Part shown: positions 59,110 to 59,268 of the stretch, in pieces
How the letters are laid out: each line of letters opens with the position of its first letter
How positions within the stretch are numbered: position 1 is the first letter of the stretch
NCBI GenBank assembly: GCA_049802875.1
Contig: JBARNH010000016.1
Coordinates: 1-59,268 of the forward strand
DNA from: Lutacidiplasma sp049802875
Lineage (GTDB): Archaea; Thermoplasmatota; Thermoplasmata; Lutacidiplasmatales; UBA184
DNA length: 59,268 bases
Reading direction: 5' to 3'
Position numbers and translations under genes: made by a program
The notes under the pieces: model-generated
What the model saw: only the letters and a program-made list of their open reading frames with translations
Told to the model about the DNA's origin: nothing
The model's database searches: none

Positions 59110-59268
59110 TCATCCGGGCCCTCCCCCGCGGATCGGCGGCCAGCGGCCGGGAGCTTGGGGTGGGTTCCCCGCGGCCGGGAGGTGACGTACCAAGTGCATC
59201 GCCCCGTGTCCGACGAGCTGGGCCGCGACCAAGGGTACGGCGGCCGGTGCCCCCGCGCTCCCCGCGGC
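59110..59268 (-). CDS. 3' end of an upstream gene in the VirB4 module (partial)
   Basis: Fifty-two codons are open from the right edge to a TGA at 59112-59110, one nucleotide before the next ATG. The visible part is Ala/Gly/Pro-rich with one short hydrophobic stretch (AAVPLVAAQLVGHGAM), like the cytoplasmic tail of a multi-pass membrane protein. Family not recognisable. Confidence 0.5.
   Translation of the reverse strand, partial: AAGSAGAPAAVPLVAAQLVGHGAMHLVRHLPAAGNPPQAPGRWPPIRGGGPG

Overview
The window looks like a chromosomal piece of a high-GC archaeon, most likely in the Thermoplasmatota, although the class cannot be fixed from sequence alone. Support comes from TATA boxes about 26-27 nt before many start codons (leaderless mRNAs), tRNA genes without an encoded CCA, an AbrB-PhoU phosphate regulator, a hexulose-6-phosphate synthase/RraA fusion, an Lrp-type regulator, and operons joined by ATGA or GTGA overlaps.

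Layout. 1-6.3 kb: end of a glycerate-kinase-like gene, a two-gene flavoprotein dehydrogenase of the sarcosine/opine oxidase type, an AbrB-PhoU regulator, and an operon of a Fur-like protein without a DNA-binding domain plus an iron-ADH-fold protein without most metal ligands. 6.3-7.5 kb: a zinc-ribbon gene broken by one TAA, a structured RNA element and a universal stress protein. 7.5-14.7 kb: a six-gene membrane respiratory complex related to group 4 hydrogenases and complex I, lacking NiFe ligands. 14.9-17.7 kb: a more AT-rich stretch bounded by tRNA-Leu and a repeat of its 3' end, holding an acetate/succinate transporter, a second copy of the RNA element and hypothetical genes. 17.7-24.3 kb: LsrF-type aldolase, Lrp regulator, glutamine synthetase, amidohydrolase, an unknown gene and a saccharopine-dehydrogenase-like gene.

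24.5-46.9 kb is a nitrogen and amine catabolism region: four class III aminotransferases, three aldehyde dehydrogenases, a dipeptide/oligopeptide ABC transporter with a convergent binding protein, a flavin amine oxidase, a cupin, a FUSC-type exporter, a metal-dependent amidohydrolase and a Rieske oxygenase of the quaternary-amine type. Together these could import peptides or amines, oxidise or transaminate omega-amino groups, and oxidise the resulting semialdehydes (GABA-like and beta-alanine-like routes). A 45-residue protein with 13 cysteines sits in this region behind a leaderless-type promoter. 47-52 kb is a complete pstSCAB-phoU phosphate operon next to tRNA-Glu.

52-59.3 kb: truA, a membrane protein, HPS-RraA and a DNA methyltransferase sharing one symmetrical TATA element, then the start of a VirB4-type secretion or DNA-transfer module that runs off the right edge.

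The most novel items are the two-copy structured RNA with its own conserved promoter (6898-6973 and 16129-16205), the 13-cysteine mini-protein (37193-37330), the Fur-like/metal-less ADH pair, and the tRNA-Leu-bounded island.
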